From UBA1429 sp964482225 (GTDB lineage Bacteria; Chloroflexota; Anaerolineae; UBA1429), in the NCBI GenBank assembly GCA_964482225.1, contig CAYZWT010000003.1, positions 100,603 through 164,602 of the forward strand: a DNA stretch of 64,000 nucleotides, written 5' to 3'. Shown piece by piece: positions 40,779-49,494 of this stretch. Positions within the stretch are counted from its first letter, which is position 1, and each line of letters starts with the position of its first letter. A program made the translations under genes and the position numbers. The notes beneath the pieces are model-generated. The model was not told the origin of the DNA, did not search any database, and worked only from the letters and a program-made list of their open reading frames with translations.

Positions 40779-42633
40779 ACGTCCTGCCAATCGAACACAA
40801 TCCGGGCCTCCGCGCCCGATGCCGGGCCGCCCCGGTATGGGGCGGGGCCCCATGGGGATAGGTATGGGGGCCATCGAACGGGCCGAGAACCCCAAGGGGA
40901 CTCTGCGCCGCCTCTGGCGCTATCTGAGCGCCCAGCGCGCGGCCCTGATCCTGACGGTCGTGCTGGTGGGGTTCAGCTCAGCTCTGGGTGTGGTTGGCCC
41001 CTATCTGATGGGGGTGGCCATTGATGATAATATCCTGCAAAACGATCTGCCCGGCCTGATGCGCACGGCTTTGCTCATGCTGGGCGCCTATAGCCTGGCC
41101 GCCTTGATCCACTATGGCGAGGCGTATGTGATGTCGGGCGTCTCGCAGCGCACGGTGCGACACCTGCGCCGCGACCTGTTCGACAAGCTGCAAACCCTGC
41201 CGTTGCGCTACTTTGATACGCGCACCCACGGCGAAACCATGAGCCGCCTCACCAACGACGTGGATACCATCAGCGCGGTCCTTTCGATGGGGGTGACCCA
41301 GTTCATCTCCTCGGCGCTGACCCTGGTGATGGTGGCCAGCACTATGCTGGCGCTGAACTGGCGCCTGGGGCTCGTGAGCCTGGTGACGCTGCCGCTGATG
41401 GCCGGGCTAACGCGCTTTATCACCCGTTACACGCGGCGCGGCTTTCGCGAGCAGCAGGCCACGCTGGGCGCCCTGAACGGCGTCATCGAAGAGACCGTCA
41501 CCGGCCTGCCGGTGATCAAATCTATGGGCCGCGAAGAGGCTGCCATCCAGCAGTTTGGCGTTGCCAACCAGGCCTATCGGGCCGCAGCCACCTTTGCCCA
41601 GACCTATGCCGGGCTGCTGGGCCCCATGTCGAACGTGATCCACAACACGGGCATCGCCATCGTGGCCGGCGCCGGCGGCTGGCTGACCCTGGCGGGCTAT
41701 GCCACCATCGGCACCATCGCCAGCTTTATCAGCTATGCGCGCCAGTTTGGCCGCCCGCTCAACATGATGGCCAATCTCTACAACATGCTGCTCTCGGCGC
41801 TGGCCGGAGCCGAGCGTGTGTTCCAGATCATGGACGAGCTGCCCGAGCCCGAGGATGTGCCCGGCGCGCGATCTCTGGACCACGTGCGCGGGGATGTGGC
41901 GTTCGAGGAGGTGTGCTTTGCGTACACCGAGGGCGTGCCGGTGCTCAAGAACGTGAGCTTTCACGCCCAACCGGGCCAGACCATTGCCCTGGTGGGGCCC
42001 ACAGGCGCCGGCAAGACGACGGTGGTCAACCTGCTGACCCGTTTCTACGACATTGATTCGGGCAGCATTCGCATTGACGGCGTGGACCTGCGCGAACTGC
42101 AGATGGACTCGCTGCGGCGCGAGCTGGGCATCGTGCTGCAAGATACGGTGCTCTTTGCCGATACGGTGATGGAGAACATCCGCTACGGCAGGCTGGATGC
42201 CACCGATGAAGAGGTGATCCAGGCGGCGGTGTTGGCCAACGCCGACCACTTTATCCGGCGGCTGCCCCATGGCTATGAGACCAAGCTCTCGGAGCAGGGC
42301 GGCAACCTGAGCCAGGGCCAGCGCCAGTTGCTGGCCATCGCCCGGGTGATGCTGGCCGACCCCGGCATCCTGGTGCTGGATGAGGCGACCAGCTCGATTG
42401 ACACCCGCACCGAGCAGCATATCCAAGAGGCATTGCTCAAGCTGATGGAGGGCCGCACGGCTTTTGTGATCGCCCACCGGCTGAGCACCATCCGCAACGC
42501 CGACCAGGTGTTGGTGATCAACGATGGGCAGATCATCGAGCGGGGGACGCACCAGGAGCTGCTGGATATGGGTGGGTTCTACCACCGGCTGTACATGAGC
42601 CAGTTCAAGGTGGCGACGCCGGAGATCGCCTAG
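40771..42633 (+). CDS. ABC exporter half-transporter (subunit 2, catalytic)
   Basis: 620 residues. A Pro/Gly/Met-rich N-terminal tail (about 35 residues, MPGRPGMGRGPMG-like) precedes six membrane helices and the nucleotide-binding domain. Walker A GPTGAGKTT, Walker B LVLDEATSS with catalytic Glu, and VIAHRLS with the switch His are intact. The signature is LSQGQRQ rather than LSGGQ, fitting the degenerate composite site it forms with subunit 1. ATG 40771 overlaps the subunit 1 stop by 8 bases. A strong terminator follows. Probable multidrug exporter under the MarR protein. Confidence 0.92.
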   Translation: MAERPANRTQSGPPRPMPGRPGMGRGPMGIGMGAIERAENPKGTLRRLWRYLSAQRAALILTVVLVGFSSALGVVGPYLMGVAIDDNILQNDLPGLMRTALLMLGAYSLAALIHYGEAYVMSGVSQRTVRHLRRDLFDKLQTLPLRYFDTRTHGETMSRLTNDVDTISAVLSMGVTQFISSALTLVMVASTMLALNWRLGLVSLVTLPLMAGLTRFITRYTRRGFREQQATLGALNGVIEETVTGLPVIKSMGREEAAIQQFGVANQAYRAAATFAQTYAGLLGPMSNVIHNTGIAIVAGAGGWLTLAGYATIGTIASFISYARQFGRPLNMMANLYNMLLSALAGAERVFQIMDELPEPEDVPGARSLDHVRGDVAFEEVCFAYTEGVPVLKNVSFHAQPGQTIALVGPTGAGKTTVVNLLTRFYDIDSGSIRIDGVDLRELQMDSLRRELGIVLQDTVLFADTVMENIRYGRLDATDEEVIQAAVLANADHFIRRLPHGYETKLSEQGGNLSQGQRQLLAIARVMLADPGILVLDEATSSIDTRTEQHIQEALLKLMEGRTAFVIAHRLSTIRNADQVLVINDGQIIERGTHQELLDMGGFYHRLYMSQFKVATPEIA

Positions 42634-42648
42634 CGGAGCAGGAGCGCG

Positions 42649-42685
42649 ACAGGGGGAAGGCGTTGGCCTTCCCCCTGTTTTGTTT
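42649..42685 (+). terminator. Rho-independent terminator after the ABC exporter
   Basis: 13-bp perfect arms (ACAGGGGGAAGGC and complement; 42649-42661, 42666-42678), GTTG loop, TTTGTTT tail. Confidence 0.85.
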
Positions 42686-42734
42686 GGCGAACTCGCGGCG
42701 CAGCGCCTGACGATGGCGCGAGATGGGCGGGCGC

Positions 42735-43775
42735 CTACTCGGCGGGAGCCCCTTCGGCCATACGCGCGTCAGCCACGGTTCCGCGCCAAAAGCCACGCGC
42801 CCCCAGCCGCTTGCCCAGGGCCACCAGCCCCAGCATGATCGGCACTTCCCAAAAGAGGCCCATGGTGGTGCCCAGGGCCGCCATCGAGCCCACGCCATAC
42901 ATCGCCACAGCGGTGGCGATGGCGATCTCGAAATGGCTGGAGGAGCCGATCAAGACGGTGGTGATGGCTTCGCGGTAGGCCAGGCCCACTGCGCGGGTTA
43001 TCAGCAGGTTATAGCCCACCACTACTGCAAAGCCCAATAGCAGCGGCGCCGACATGAGCAACAAACTCTGAAAGTTGCCCAGCAAGACGTCGCCGCTGAG
43101 GGAGAACAGCACCCCCAGGGTGGTCAGCAGGGCGGCGATGGCCACTTTTTCCACTGCGTGGCGATAGACCTGGTTGAACCAGACCTCGCCCTTGACGCGG
43201 GTCAATACCCGCTTGGATACAATGCCCAGGATCAGGGGCAGCCCGATGAACACCACCGCTGAGAGCGCCAACAATCCCCGATCGATGGGTATGCCCTGAA
43301 TGCCCGTCAGCAGAGACACCAGCGGCACATAGAGCACCATGATGGTCAGTGTATTCAGGCTGGTGTTGATTACATTCTGCTCCTGGTTGCCATCGGCCAG
43401 CTTGCCCCACACCAGTACCATGGCCGTGCACGGGCTGGAGCCCAGCAGAATGGCCGCTACCATGAGCTGGGGATGGTCGCGCAAAAAGAGGTTTGCGAGG
43501 CCGAGGGTCACCAGAGGCGCCACCACCCAGTTGGAGAAGAGGCTCAGGACGATGGGTTTGGGGTCGCGACGCAGCTTTTTGAGCTCGGACACTTGCAGAT
43601 TCAGCAGCGCCGGATACATCATCAGGAACAAGCAGATGCCGATGGGGATCGAGATGCCCCGCACCTGCCAGCCATCAATGGCATCGGCGACGCCGGGAAC
43701 GAGCTGCGAAAGGGCGATGCCCGCCAACATGCACAGAGCCACCCAAACGGCCAGGTACTTTTCGAATCTGGACAT
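42735..43775 (-). CDS. acr3: Arsenite efflux transporter Acr3
   Basis: 346 residues with ten hydrophobic segments. The essential Cys lies in LLGSSPCTAMVLVWGKLADG (near 110), and SSSHFEIAIATAVAMYG near 270 is the second family signature. It exports As(III) using the membrane potential. ATG 43775 has AAAGGAG before it. It has its own promoter with a dyad over the start of transcription, but no arsR or arsenate reductase is adjacent, which is unusual. Confidence 0.93.
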   Translation of the reverse strand: MSRFEKYLAVWVALCMLAGIALSQLVPGVADAIDGWQVRGISIPIGICLFLMMYPALLNLQVSELKKLRRDPKPIVLSLFSNWVVAPLVTLGLANLFLRDHPQLMVAAILLGSSPCTAMVLVWGKLADGNQEQNVINTSLNTLTIMVLYVPLVSLLTGIQGIPIDRGLLALSAVVFIGLPLILGIVSKRVLTRVKGEVWFNQVYRHAVEKVAIAALLTTLGVLFSLSGDVLLGNFQSLLLMSAPLLLGFAVVVGYNLLITRAVGLAYREAITTVLIGSSSHFEIAIATAVAMYGVGSMAALGTTMGLFWEVPIMLGLVALGKRLGARGFWRGTVADARMAEGAPAE

Positions 43776-43851
43776 GACACTCCTTTGCTCTAGGGCCTTG
43801 CGCAAAACCGCCTGTCTGTAAGGACGCCTCCCTGCCGCTGCAGGCAGCTAA

Positions 43852-43894
43852 TTCAATACCTGTTGAAGTATATGCGCAAAGCCGAATGTGTCAA
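43852..43894 (-). promoter_or_regulatory. acr3 promoter TTGACA-16-TATACT with overlapping dyad
   Basis: Minus strand -35 TTGACA (43894-43889), 16-base spacer, -10 TATACT (43872-43867). The dyad TTCAA-N6-TTGAA (43852-43867) covers the predicted start (about 43860). It resembles ArsR/SmtB-type operators, so arsenic-responsive repression by an unlinked regulator is likely. Confidence 0.65.
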
Positions 43895-43950
43895 AGAAGG
43901 CCTGACCTGGCCGGCGCGCCGCTGGGCGTTGCGCGCCCCCCCTGGCAGCG

Positions 43951-45330
43951 TTATGGTAGGCGACAGATATGCTCGGCCGTCAGGCTAGGGTTGCCATATC
44001 CCTGATCCGCCAATGGGCCGGGGGGCTCGGCAGATGCCTCCAGGTCGACCTGGATCGCTGCACACAGCGCGTCCATGCCGTCCGAACCCGCCCACTCGCT
44101 CACCAGTCGCTGCGTCGCCAACGTCAGCGGCGCGCCTGGGTCCCTCTGCTCCAGCCAGGTCGCCATCGCCTTCGCCTCGCCTGCGTCCTCCAGCAGCAGA
44201 TGGGCCAGCACCAGCCGAAATACCGCAAACTGACGGATGGCTGCCTCGGTCTCTGGGAGATCGTCACTGCCAAAAGGCATGGTCTCCAGATCCGGGTTCA
44301 GGATGACCTCCTCGAACAAGGCCACAGCCCCCTCCAGGTCGCCATTCTCCATGCGATTGATCCCCTCGTACAGGATCAAGTGCCGGTACGAGGTCGGGTC
44401 CGGCACCGTCTCCTGCCAACGGATCGCCTCGCCATCCCAGGCCCACACCTCGGTGTAGCTGCGCATGATGCCCGCCCCCACCGAACCGATGGTCCCGCCG
44501 TGCACCTGCAGGGTGGGTCGTCCGTCCACCTCCTGAACGCGCACCTCTGGGAACGAGATCTCGATCCAGTCGCTTTCGGGTATCGTCGTTTGCACCAGAT
44601 TACGCATCGCACCGCCGACGTGGCCGATCACACGCACATAGCCATAGCAGGTATGGGCGCCGCATTCCAGGTCCATCACGATCAGCTCGGGCAGCCCATC
44701 CCCGGTGAGATCGGCCACACCTGCCAGCTCCGGCAGGAGGCCCGGCTCACGGCTGAGCAAATCAACTCCGTCATGGTGCCGGTAGGTCACCCCGTCACCA
44801 TTGACCACCCAAAGGTTGCCCGGCGCGCCAAACCAGGGGCCCAGACCCTCGGCCTCGTCGAACGTGATATCGTCCAACAGCAGGATCCATTCATCCTGGA
44901 GATCGCCGTCCAGGTCTTTGCCCAGCCATGCATCGGGCGTTGCCTGCCAGTTTGCGGCCCGCAGCGCCGTGCGCACGGCTGCCGGGTTACGCCCCTCGCG
45001 CCAGGCTGCCGCCAGCCAAGCTTCCAAGGCCGCCCAGTCATTGGGAGCAGGCTCCAACGACTTCAGCGTCGGCGCGATGGCTGGCGCATCCTGGGTTGGC
45101 GTTGCGGGCACCGGCGTCGGCGAACCGGGCGCCGCGGGAGTCGGGGGGACCGGGGTTTCGGTAGGGGCAGGAGTCGGGGTGTCCACCTGAGCACCCGCCA
45201 CCGCGCTAGGCGGCGCAGCGGGCTCCTGCGTCGGTGTCTCTTCCGGCGCACCGCCCGAACAGGCCGCCAGCAAGAGCAGCGACACCATCGCCAGTATCCA
45301 CAACCGCCTATAGCCACGCCGCATCCTCAT
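43951..45330 (-). CDS. Lipoprotein with Thr/Pro linker and FG-GAP/EF-hand-like repeats
   Basis: 459 residues. Signal peptide MRMRRGYRRLWILAMVSLL ends in the lipobox LLAAC, so the mature protein is lipid-anchored. A Thr/Pro-rich linker (about 30-85) follows. The main part has DxDGD-type calcium loops (GKDLDGDLQDEW and ADLTGDGLPELIV) as in FG-GAP/VCBS repeats, and a helical C-terminal third that looks TPR-like (NRMENGDLEGAVALFEEVI). ATG 45330 is preceded by AAGGGA. Likely a surface binding protein; function unknown. Confidence 0.72.
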   Translation of the reverse strand: MRMRRGYRRLWILAMVSLLLLAACSGGAPEETPTQEPAAPPSAVAGAQVDTPTPAPTETPVPPTPAAPGSPTPVPATPTQDAPAIAPTLKSLEPAPNDWAALEAWLAAAWREGRNPAAVRTALRAANWQATPDAWLGKDLDGDLQDEWILLLDDITFDEAEGLGPWFGAPGNLWVVNGDGVTYRHHDGVDLLSREPGLLPELAGVADLTGDGLPELIVMDLECGAHTCYGYVRVIGHVGGAMRNLVQTTIPESDWIEISFPEVRVQEVDGRPTLQVHGGTIGSVGAGIMRSYTEVWAWDGEAIRWQETVPDPTSYRHLILYEGINRMENGDLEGAVALFEEVILNPDLETMPFGSDDLPETEAAIRQFAVFRLVLAHLLLEDAGEAKAMATWLEQRDPGAPLTLATQRLVSEWAGSDGMDALCAAIQVDLEASAEPPGPLADQGYGNPSLTAEHICRLP

Positions 45331-45502
45331 TGTCCCTTCTTGACTACTTGCCGCCAACTATGGGTCACCAGCCTGCACACTCCCCGCAGCCCCATGGCGC
45401 TCGCGCGCACGCGTCACTGGCGTCGGGCACGCTCGGTCTGGCGCCCAAGAGGGTAGCATGCGAGGGGTCAGGCGTCAAAGGGGCCGCGCCGCGGAAGCAG
45501 AC

Positions 45503-45533
45503 GCCTCCCAGGGGCTTTTGGCCCCTGGGAGGC
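45503..45533 (-). terminator. Terminator-like hairpin after the CODH operon
   Basis: 13-bp perfect arms (GCCTCCCAGGGGC and complement; 45503-45515, 45521-45533), 5-base loop, 8 bases after the last gene of the operon. No T-run. Confidence 0.65.
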
Positions 45534-45540
45534 CCAGTCG

Positions 45541-46875
45541 CTAGCGGATGATTCCGGCCGCCTGGGCGCGCTGCGCCCAAAAGGCGTCGCTTTCCCAGGC
45601 CGGGTCGGTGTTGGCATAGGGGTTCTTTTGCCCAAAGCTGTTGAGGTCCATCACCGCCGCATAGCTGAAGTCGTCATCCAGCAGGCGCTGCTTGACCGCG
45701 GATAGATCCACGCGGTGGCGGATCAGGGCGGCATAAAAGCCGGCCTTGGCGATGTCGCCGACAAAGATCATGCCCCGCAAGATGTCGTCCTGCAGCACCA
45801 GCTTTTTGTAGACCTGGCCCTGGCGCAGCGTCATGACCTCAAAGTCCTCGGCGGAATCGGCGCCCACCAGGGTCTGCCCGAAAGAGATGGCGGGCACATG
45901 GTGGAACTGGACGGCGTTCTGGATGCCCACGGCGTCCGTATAGAGGCGGCGGCGGCCCGCCATGTTCCAGGCGGCGAACCTGCCCTGCAGGATGGCGTTG
46001 ACCCACGTGGCGGAGCAGAGGCGCCGCCCGGTCGAGATATCGTCTATTTCGATGACGTCGCCCGCGGCCCAGATGTCCGGCGCCGAGGTCTGCAGATAGG
46101 CGTCCACGATGATGCCGCGCTGGGTGGCAATCCCGGCCTGCTGGGCCAGCTCCACGTTGGGGCGGGTGCCCGTGGCCACGATGACCATGTCGGCCACCAG
46201 GCTGGAGCGGTCGGTCAGGGCGACGGACGATACGGCGTCGCTGCCCTCCACGGCGGCCACGCTGTTATCCAGCAGGATACGCACGCCCGAGCGCTCCAGG
46301 TCGCTCTGGATGATGGCGCTGCCGGTCCAGTCGAGCTGGTTGGGCAGGATCTGGCCCATGCGCTCCACGACGGTGACCTGCTTGCCCCGCCGTGCCAGGG
46401 CATAGGCGGCCTCCAACCCGGCAAAGCCCGCCCCCAGGACGACGACCTGCCGGGCGTCTTGGGCAGCCGACACAATGGCCTCGGCATCGGCCATGCTGTG
46501 GAAGGTGAACACGTTGCCCTGCTTCAGCCCAGGGATGCCGGGCACAAAGGGGCGTGCGCCTGTGGCAATGAGCAGCCGGTCATAGGGCGCCTGGCGGCCG
46601 TCGGCCAGATGCACCGTCTTGCCCTCTGAGTTGATGCGCTCGACGCGCGAGCCCAGCCAGCCGTTGATGCCGTGCTGCTCGAAAAAACGGCCCGTGCGAA
46701 AGCGCAGACCCTCGGGGGCCAGCTTGCCTTCGACATGGCGCGAGATCAGGCAACGGGAGTAAGGATAGTGGGGCTCGTCCGAGATGACGGTGATTTCGGC
46801 CTGGGGCTCCAGGCCGCGCAGCTCCTCCGCCGCCTGGATGCCGGCAGCGCTCCCACCGATGATGACAGCTTTCAT
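45541..46875 (-). CDS. FAD/NAD(P)-dependent oxidoreductase of the CO dehydrogenase operon
   Basis: 444 residues, same fold as the reductase at 4136-5416. FAD motif IIGGSAAGIQAAEEL, second nucleotide motif VVLGAGFAGLEAAYAL near 145, and DIWAAGDVIEIDD for the second FAD contact. In CooS-CooF-FNOR clusters this protein moves electrons between the ferredoxin and NAD(P). It starts 24 bases after the ferredoxin stop, with AAGGAGG upstream. It is closest in plan to NADH oxidase/nitrite-reductase-type flavoproteins but has no redox Cys in the usual place. Confidence 0.87.
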   Translation of the reverse strand: MKAVIIGGSAAGIQAAEELRGLEPQAEITVISDEPHYPYSRCLISRHVEGKLAPEGLRFRTGRFFEQHGINGWLGSRVERINSEGKTVHLADGRQAPYDRLLIATGARPFVPGIPGLKQGNVFTFHSMADAEAIVSAAQDARQVVVLGAGFAGLEAAYALARRGKQVTVVERMGQILPNQLDWTGSAIIQSDLERSGVRILLDNSVAAVEGSDAVSSVALTDRSSLVADMVIVATGTRPNVELAQQAGIATQRGIIVDAYLQTSAPDIWAAGDVIEIDDISTGRRLCSATWVNAILQGRFAAWNMAGRRRLYTDAVGIQNAVQFHHVPAISFGQTLVGADSAEDFEVMTLRQGQVYKKLVLQDDILRGMIFVGDIAKAGFYAALIRHRVDLSAVKQRLLDDDFSYAAVMDLNSFGQKNPYANTDPAWESDAFWAQRAQAAGIIR

Positions 46876-46899
46876 GCGATGCCTCCTTGTCGCGCTGGG

Positions 46900-47382
46900 T
46901 CAGTCATCCAGCACCTCGATGGCGTTGTTGGGGCAGACCTCGACGCAGGCGGGCGTATCGCGCTGGGGGCAGAAATCGCACTTGATGGCCTGGGCAAAGG
47001 GGCTGCCCCCGATGACGGCCACATCCTGCGAGGGGGTGATCACGCCATAGGGGCAGGCCATGATGCACATCCAGCAGCCGACGCATTGCTGCTCGTGGCC
47101 CATGTTGGTCACGATGCCGGTTTTCGGGTCCTTTTGCATGCAGCCGCTCATGCAGGCGCTGACGCACAGGGCCTCGTGGCAATGGCGGCAGACCAGGGGC
47201 ACGGCCCGGCCGTCGCCGCCCGATTCCACCAGGATGCGGGTGATGGGCGCGGGTGCCTTGGCCGCCGCTGCGGCGGCGCGTGCGGTATAATAGTCCTGGC
47301 CAGGCGCGTGCTCGGCCATGCAGCCGATCTCGCAGCGCTGGCAGCCGGTGCAACGCTCCAATCGTACCGAGAGTCTCTTCAT
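46900..47382 (-). CDS. cooF: CooF-like polyferredoxin
   Basis: 160 residues with four [4Fe-4S] Cys sets: CTGCQRCEIGC near 11, CRHCHEALCVSAC near 66, CVGCWMCIMAC near 101 and CDFCPQRDTPACVEVC near 134. An Ala-rich insert (about 35-45) lies after the first set. It accepts electrons from CooS and hands them to the FAD reductase or other partners. It sits 23 bases after cooS. Its paralogue is in the glutamate synthase operon (5413-5877). Confidence 0.92.
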   Translation of the reverse strand: MKRLSVRLERCTGCQRCEIGCMAEHAPGQDYYTARAAAAAAKAPAPITRILVESGGDGRAVPLVCRHCHEALCVSACMSGCMQKDPKTGIVTNMGHEQQCVGCWMCIMACPYGVITPSQDVAVIGGSPFAQAIKCDFCPQRDTPACVEVCPNNAIEVLDD

Positions 47383-47405
47383 AATGCTCCTCGCGGTGTC
47401 ACTTG

Positions 47406-49292
47406 TTAGATGCCCAGCGCCTGGCGCTTGGCCAGGATATGGGCCTCGATGGCATCCGCCGCCTCCTTGGCCGTCAGCGCCACGAACACCTTGCCTCCGG
47501 TGAGCGCCTCCACGTCCTCGGTCAGGATCTGGGTGACGAGGGGGCTGCCCAGCACCGGGGGCGCGGGGGCCAGGTGCAGCGCCAGGCCAAAGGCAACGGC
47601 GGTAAAGGCGTCGGCGACGGCCTTTTGCTCCATGTACTCGGGGGCCGAGGCCACGACGGGCAGGTCGGATACGTCCACGCCCAGGTGCTCGGCGATGGCG
47701 ACGGCCGTGCCGATGATCTTGCCGATATCGGTGCAGCTTCCGTAAGAGAGGCAGGGGGGCGTGCCCAGGGCGCCGCAGATGGCCTCCAGCCCGGCGCCCG
47801 CCTCGCTGGCGGCATCGGCGGACATGAGCCCGGCGTTTTGCATGGCGCTGCTGCAGCAGCCTGCGCCCAGCACCAGGATGTCGCGCTGGATCAGCTCGCG
47901 GGCCAGCTCGGTGATGTGGCGCCCGGAATGGTACTCGCGCACGGTGGTGCAGCCCACGATGGCGGCCACGCCCTTGATCTGGCCGCTGACGATGGCGTCC
48001 GCCAGGGGCTTCACAGAGCCGCCCAGGGCGTTGACCACGCTTTCGGTGGTGAACCCGGCCACGGCGGTCTCCTTGAGGGGCGGGACGTGCACGGCGCCGC
48101 GCTGCCCAAAGGCCTCGATGCCGTAGCGCAGGAGGGTGCGGGCGATCTTGGCGGCGTTGTCCGACTCGAACTCGAGTCGTTCCACGCCCGCTTGGCGGAT
48201 CACCTTGTCGGTGGAGACCAGCTTGGTGTGATAGCGGGGAGCGTACTCCTCCGAGATGGTGGGCATGACGCAGTTATAATCAAAGGCCATCACGTCCACG
48301 ACGCCGGTGGCCAGGATCAGCTCCTGCTGGATCCAGTTGCCGATCTGCCCAAAGAAAACGTCCTTGTACTCGGAGGCGATGTTAAAGATCTGTTGGCCCT
48401 CGCACAGGGCGCCATAGATCTTGATGCCGTTCTTGGCGCCGGCGGCGCGGGCCTGGGCCTGGAGCTCCGAATCGCGGGCGGCCTCCAGCACCTTGACGGC
48501 CAGCAGCGGCTGATGGCCGTGCATCAGGATGTTGACGGCGTCCGGATCCAGGATGCCGATGTTGACGGGGCCCTCGTTGGGGCTGGCGGTGCCCGTCAGT
48601 ATCTCCTGGACGGAGGTGATGACCATCAGCCCGGCGTACTCGTTGGCGATGCCCAGGCGCAGGCAGTGCAGCAGCAGGTCCACCACGTCGTTGTTGACGT
48701 TGGTCATGGCCTTGGAGAGGGCGGTGGCCGCCTCAGAGTTGGGGCCGCCGGGGATGATGCCCAGCTTGCGCCAGACTTCCAGGCGCTTGGCGGGGGCAAA
48801 GGCGTGCACCAGCGCCAGCTCGTCATAATCATTGGCGTTGATCTGGGAGATCAAAAAGGCGCCAAACTCGGCGGCGATCTCGTTGATGGGACGCTCGCCG
48901 TTGATGCCCACCTTGGCGGCCATGGCGCGCAGCTTTTGCTCGTCGCGGATCTCGTAATCGGCGCGGCCCTCGCCTACGGCCTGCAGGGTGCGGGCCACAT
49001 TGCGGGCGTGATAGACGTTGGCCACGGCGCCCTGGACGCACTTTTGCAGGAGGTTGCGCGTCACGATCAGGTCGGCCGTCGCGCCACAGACGCCCCGCGA
49101 GGCGCGGCGGGTGATCTGGCAGGGGCCGTCGGTACAGAGGGTGCAGCAGACGCCCAGGGTGCCAAAGGCGCACTGGGGCTGTTGCTTGGCAAAGCGCTCA
49201 TAGATGGTCTCCATGCCATCCTCCCGGGTGACCCGGTACATGGACATGGAGAGTTCGTCGGCGGGCTGGTTGCGATAGGGGCTCTCGGTCAT
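47406..49292 (-). CDS. cooS: Anaerobic Ni-CO dehydrogenase catalytic subunit
   Basis: 628 residues, full family length, from ATG 49292 (AGAGGAGC upstream). The B- and D-cluster Cys are at 41, 49, 50, 53, 58 and 69 (CAFGTLGVCCTLC...C...VCGA). C-cluster ligands look complete: His260 (MHGHQP), Cys297 (ALCEG), Cys341 (DYNCVMP), Cys448 (VGCTT), Cys479 (AGCC), Cys520 (YGSC), with Lys557 (MEQKAV) as the catalytic base. It interconverts CO and CO2. With a ferredoxin and reductase but no acetyl-CoA synthase nearby, it probably serves energy or redox supply. A cooC nickel-insertion gene is not in the window. Confidence 0.96.
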   Translation of the reverse strand: MTESPYRNQPADELSMSMYRVTREDGMETIYERFAKQQPQCAFGTLGVCCTLCTDGPCQITRRASRGVCGATADLIVTRNLLQKCVQGAVANVYHARNVARTLQAVGEGRADYEIRDEQKLRAMAAKVGINGERPINEIAAEFGAFLISQINANDYDELALVHAFAPAKRLEVWRKLGIIPGGPNSEAATALSKAMTNVNNDVVDLLLHCLRLGIANEYAGLMVITSVQEILTGTASPNEGPVNIGILDPDAVNILMHGHQPLLAVKVLEAARDSELQAQARAAGAKNGIKIYGALCEGQQIFNIASEYKDVFFGQIGNWIQQELILATGVVDVMAFDYNCVMPTISEEYAPRYHTKLVSTDKVIRQAGVERLEFESDNAAKIARTLLRYGIEAFGQRGAVHVPPLKETAVAGFTTESVVNALGGSVKPLADAIVSGQIKGVAAIVGCTTVREYHSGRHITELARELIQRDILVLGAGCCSSAMQNAGLMSADAASEAGAGLEAICGALGTPPCLSYGSCTDIGKIIGTAVAIAEHLGVDVSDLPVVASAPEYMEQKAVADAFTAVAFGLALHLAPAPPVLGSPLVTQILTEDVEALTGGKVFVALTAKEAADAIEAHILAKRQALGI

Positions 49293-49355
49293 GGTTGCTC
49301 CTCTCGGCAGCAGGTTGGGGGCGCACGTTGCGCACCTTGGCGGATGCCTGCCTAG

Positions 49356-49398
49356 AGCATAGCAGAGGCCACGCGCCGCGAATGTGACCTGGGTTACA
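49356..49398 (-). promoter_or_regulatory. cooS promoter with CRP/FNR-type site centred at -41.5
   Basis: Bases 49383-49398 read TGTGA-N6-TTACA, one base from the CRP consensus half-sites and an almost perfect 16-bp dyad. On the minus strand a TGC-extended -10 TATGCT lies at 49361-49356, predicting a start at 49349. The site centre (49390.5) is then exactly -41.5, the class II activator position. No -35 hexamer is present, as expected for such promoters. Confidence 0.6.
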
Positions 49399-49426
49399 GT
49401 GGGCCGAGTCGGTGTGGCGCGGGCGT

Positions 49427-49455
49427 TCGACACACTGGCGAGGCGGCAGTATAAT
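49427..49455 (+). promoter_or_regulatory. Promoter TCGACA-17-TATAAT for the FAH-family gene
   Basis: -35 TCGACA (49427-49432), 17-base spacer, -10 TATAAT (49450-49455), predicted start 49462. The shared CRP/FNR-like site is centred at -71.5 relative to it, a class I position. Confidence 0.65.
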
Positions 49456-49494
49456 CGGCGGCAATTCGCGCTCGCAAGCACATGGGAGGCCGCC

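Noticed and set aside
43969..45456. 495-codon open frame antisense to the lipoprotein gene
   Set aside because: The minus-strand protein has a signal peptide, lipobox and calcium-loop repeats; the plus-strand frame is Arg/His/Gln-rich noise.
47403..49355. 650-codon open frame on the plus strand over cooS
   Set aside because: cooS on the minus strand has complete catalytic motifs; the antisense frame has none.
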